Shown here one piece after another: positions 14,274-14,824 of a stretch of 14,824 bases of DNA. The DNA comes from Lachnospiraceae bacterium (GTDB lineage: Bacteria; Bacillota; Clostridia; Lachnospirales; Lachnospiraceae). A model generated the notes under the pieces. That model searched no databases. It had not been told where the DNA came from and saw nothing but the letters and a program-made list of their open reading frames with translations. The number at the start of each line of letters is the position of its first letter. The first letter of the stretch is position 1. The DNA lies in NCBI GenBank assembly GCA_900764225.1, contig CAAFNG010000039.1:1-14824 (forward strand), written 5' to 3'. A program made the position numbers and the translations under genes.

Positions 14274-14824
14274 TCATAGAAGTTTTGCGCTTTCTTCGCT
14301 GTAAACTCCTCTTCGCTTCCACTGCTCTATCACCTCTTCCTTCGTTGCATACGACCATTCCGTTTCTGTTCTGCCAGTAACTTTCATTCGGATTATTGTG
14401 TCCGCTCCGTCCTGGCCTATATCGGTCACCAGAAAATCAGTCCCTCTGTTCAGCAGAAATTCATACTCTTCTGGTTTTCCGGACAATGGATTTACCCAGG
14501 CTCCTACACCTTGCCCTTTAGGAACGCTTATCTCCATGAAGATATTTCCGCTTGCCTGTTTCTCTCTGACAACGGATGTGCTGACAAAACCATCATCATG
14601 GAACGTACTTCCTATCCTTGTCTGCAACTTCTCCAGAACATCGTTCTCACAAGTTCTGAACACCTTAATGTCTTCCGGAAGCTCAAACTTTGATATGGCA
14701 GAACTGATATCCGAAATCATCTCTGAAATTTTACGGTTGCCGAGATCATCCCACAACTTAACCTGGTTTTCTGTCATTTCTCTTCTCAGTAATCCATTAA
14801 TCGCACTGTAATCTGGTCCGCAAT
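14274..14824 (-). CDS. ADP-ribosyltransferase domain protein, 5' end outside the window
   Basis: The frame is open to the right edge, with 182 codons visible before TGA at 14276-14274. It carries the full R-S-E set of the C3/VIP2-type ADP-ribosyltransferase exoenzyme family: PDYSAINGLLR near the edge (the usual YxxIN..LR helix), VFR with the NAD-binding Arg (codon 14657-14655), the STS motif in DDGFVSTSVV (14582-14574), and the ExE motif in EEYEFLLNRGTDF, whose second Glu (14462-14460) is the expected catalytic residue. The enzyme would transfer ADP-ribose from NAD+ to a target protein. An ATG at 14777 exists, but it falls after the conserved YxxIN helix, so the gene more likely starts beyond the window. 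Neighbours suggest it is the C-terminal domain of a minor head protein or a separate packaged effector; this is inference. Confidence 0.88.
   Translation of the reverse strand, partial: CGPDYSAINGLLRREMTENQVKLWDDLGNRKISEMISDISSAISKFELPEDIKVFRTCENDVLEKLQTRIGSTFHDDGFVSTSVVREKQASGNIFMEISVPKGQGVGAWVNPLSGKPEEYEFLLNRGTDFLVTDIGQDGADTIIRMKVTGRTETEWSYATKEEVIEQWKRRGVYSEESAKLL

Overview
The window is part of the late structural (head and tail) module of a contractile-tailed phage or prophage. Every supportable gene lies on the minus strand, so transcription runs from base 14824 towards base 1. Moderate GC, AGGAGG-type ribosome binding sites in front of most genes, and a gene order like that of Bacillus PBSX/skin and clostridial myophages point to a Firmicutes host, probably a gut Clostridia species. 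The host taxon is inferred: no host gene, integrase, repressor, attachment site or tRNA is visible, so integrated prophage and free phage cannot be told apart.

Layout in transcription order. (1) Head module, 14824-10113: an ADP-ribosyltransferase-like gene cut by the right edge, an XkdF-type prohead protease, an uncatalogued 41-aa membrane protein followed by two terminator-like hairpins, a 433-aa scaffold-like protein, a capsid decoration protein, the major capsid protein and a small protein of unknown role. (2) Neck and connector module, 10095-7384: head-tail adaptor, head-closure protein, HK97 gp10-like protein, a 99-aa unknown, a two-domain tail-terminator-like protein and another 99-aa unknown. 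(3) Tail module, 7384-1: sheath, tube, an intrinsic terminator, a tail assembly chaperone with a canonical -1 frameshift site, and a very long tape measure protein cut by the left edge.

The tape measure gene occupies 4708 to the left edge with no stop codon, at least 1,569 codons. It begins at a TTG codon. It carries seven tandem 29-residue repeats near its N-terminus, a TP901-type core, a membrane-spanning hydrophobic segment, a LysM domain near residue 1246, and two 35-residue repeats near the visible end.

The genes are tightly packed, with several 1, 4, 11 or 17 nt overlaps, as expected of one translationally coupled late operon. No stretch over 300 bases lacks a gene; the longest intergenic gap is about 150 bases (13416-13568). 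Most of the window is a recognisable phage assembly line. The less ordinary parts are the catalytically intact ADP-ribosyltransferase, the LysM-bearing repeat-rich tape measure, the frameshift signal, the internal terminators, the duplicated tail-terminator fold and a possible nested scaffold start.
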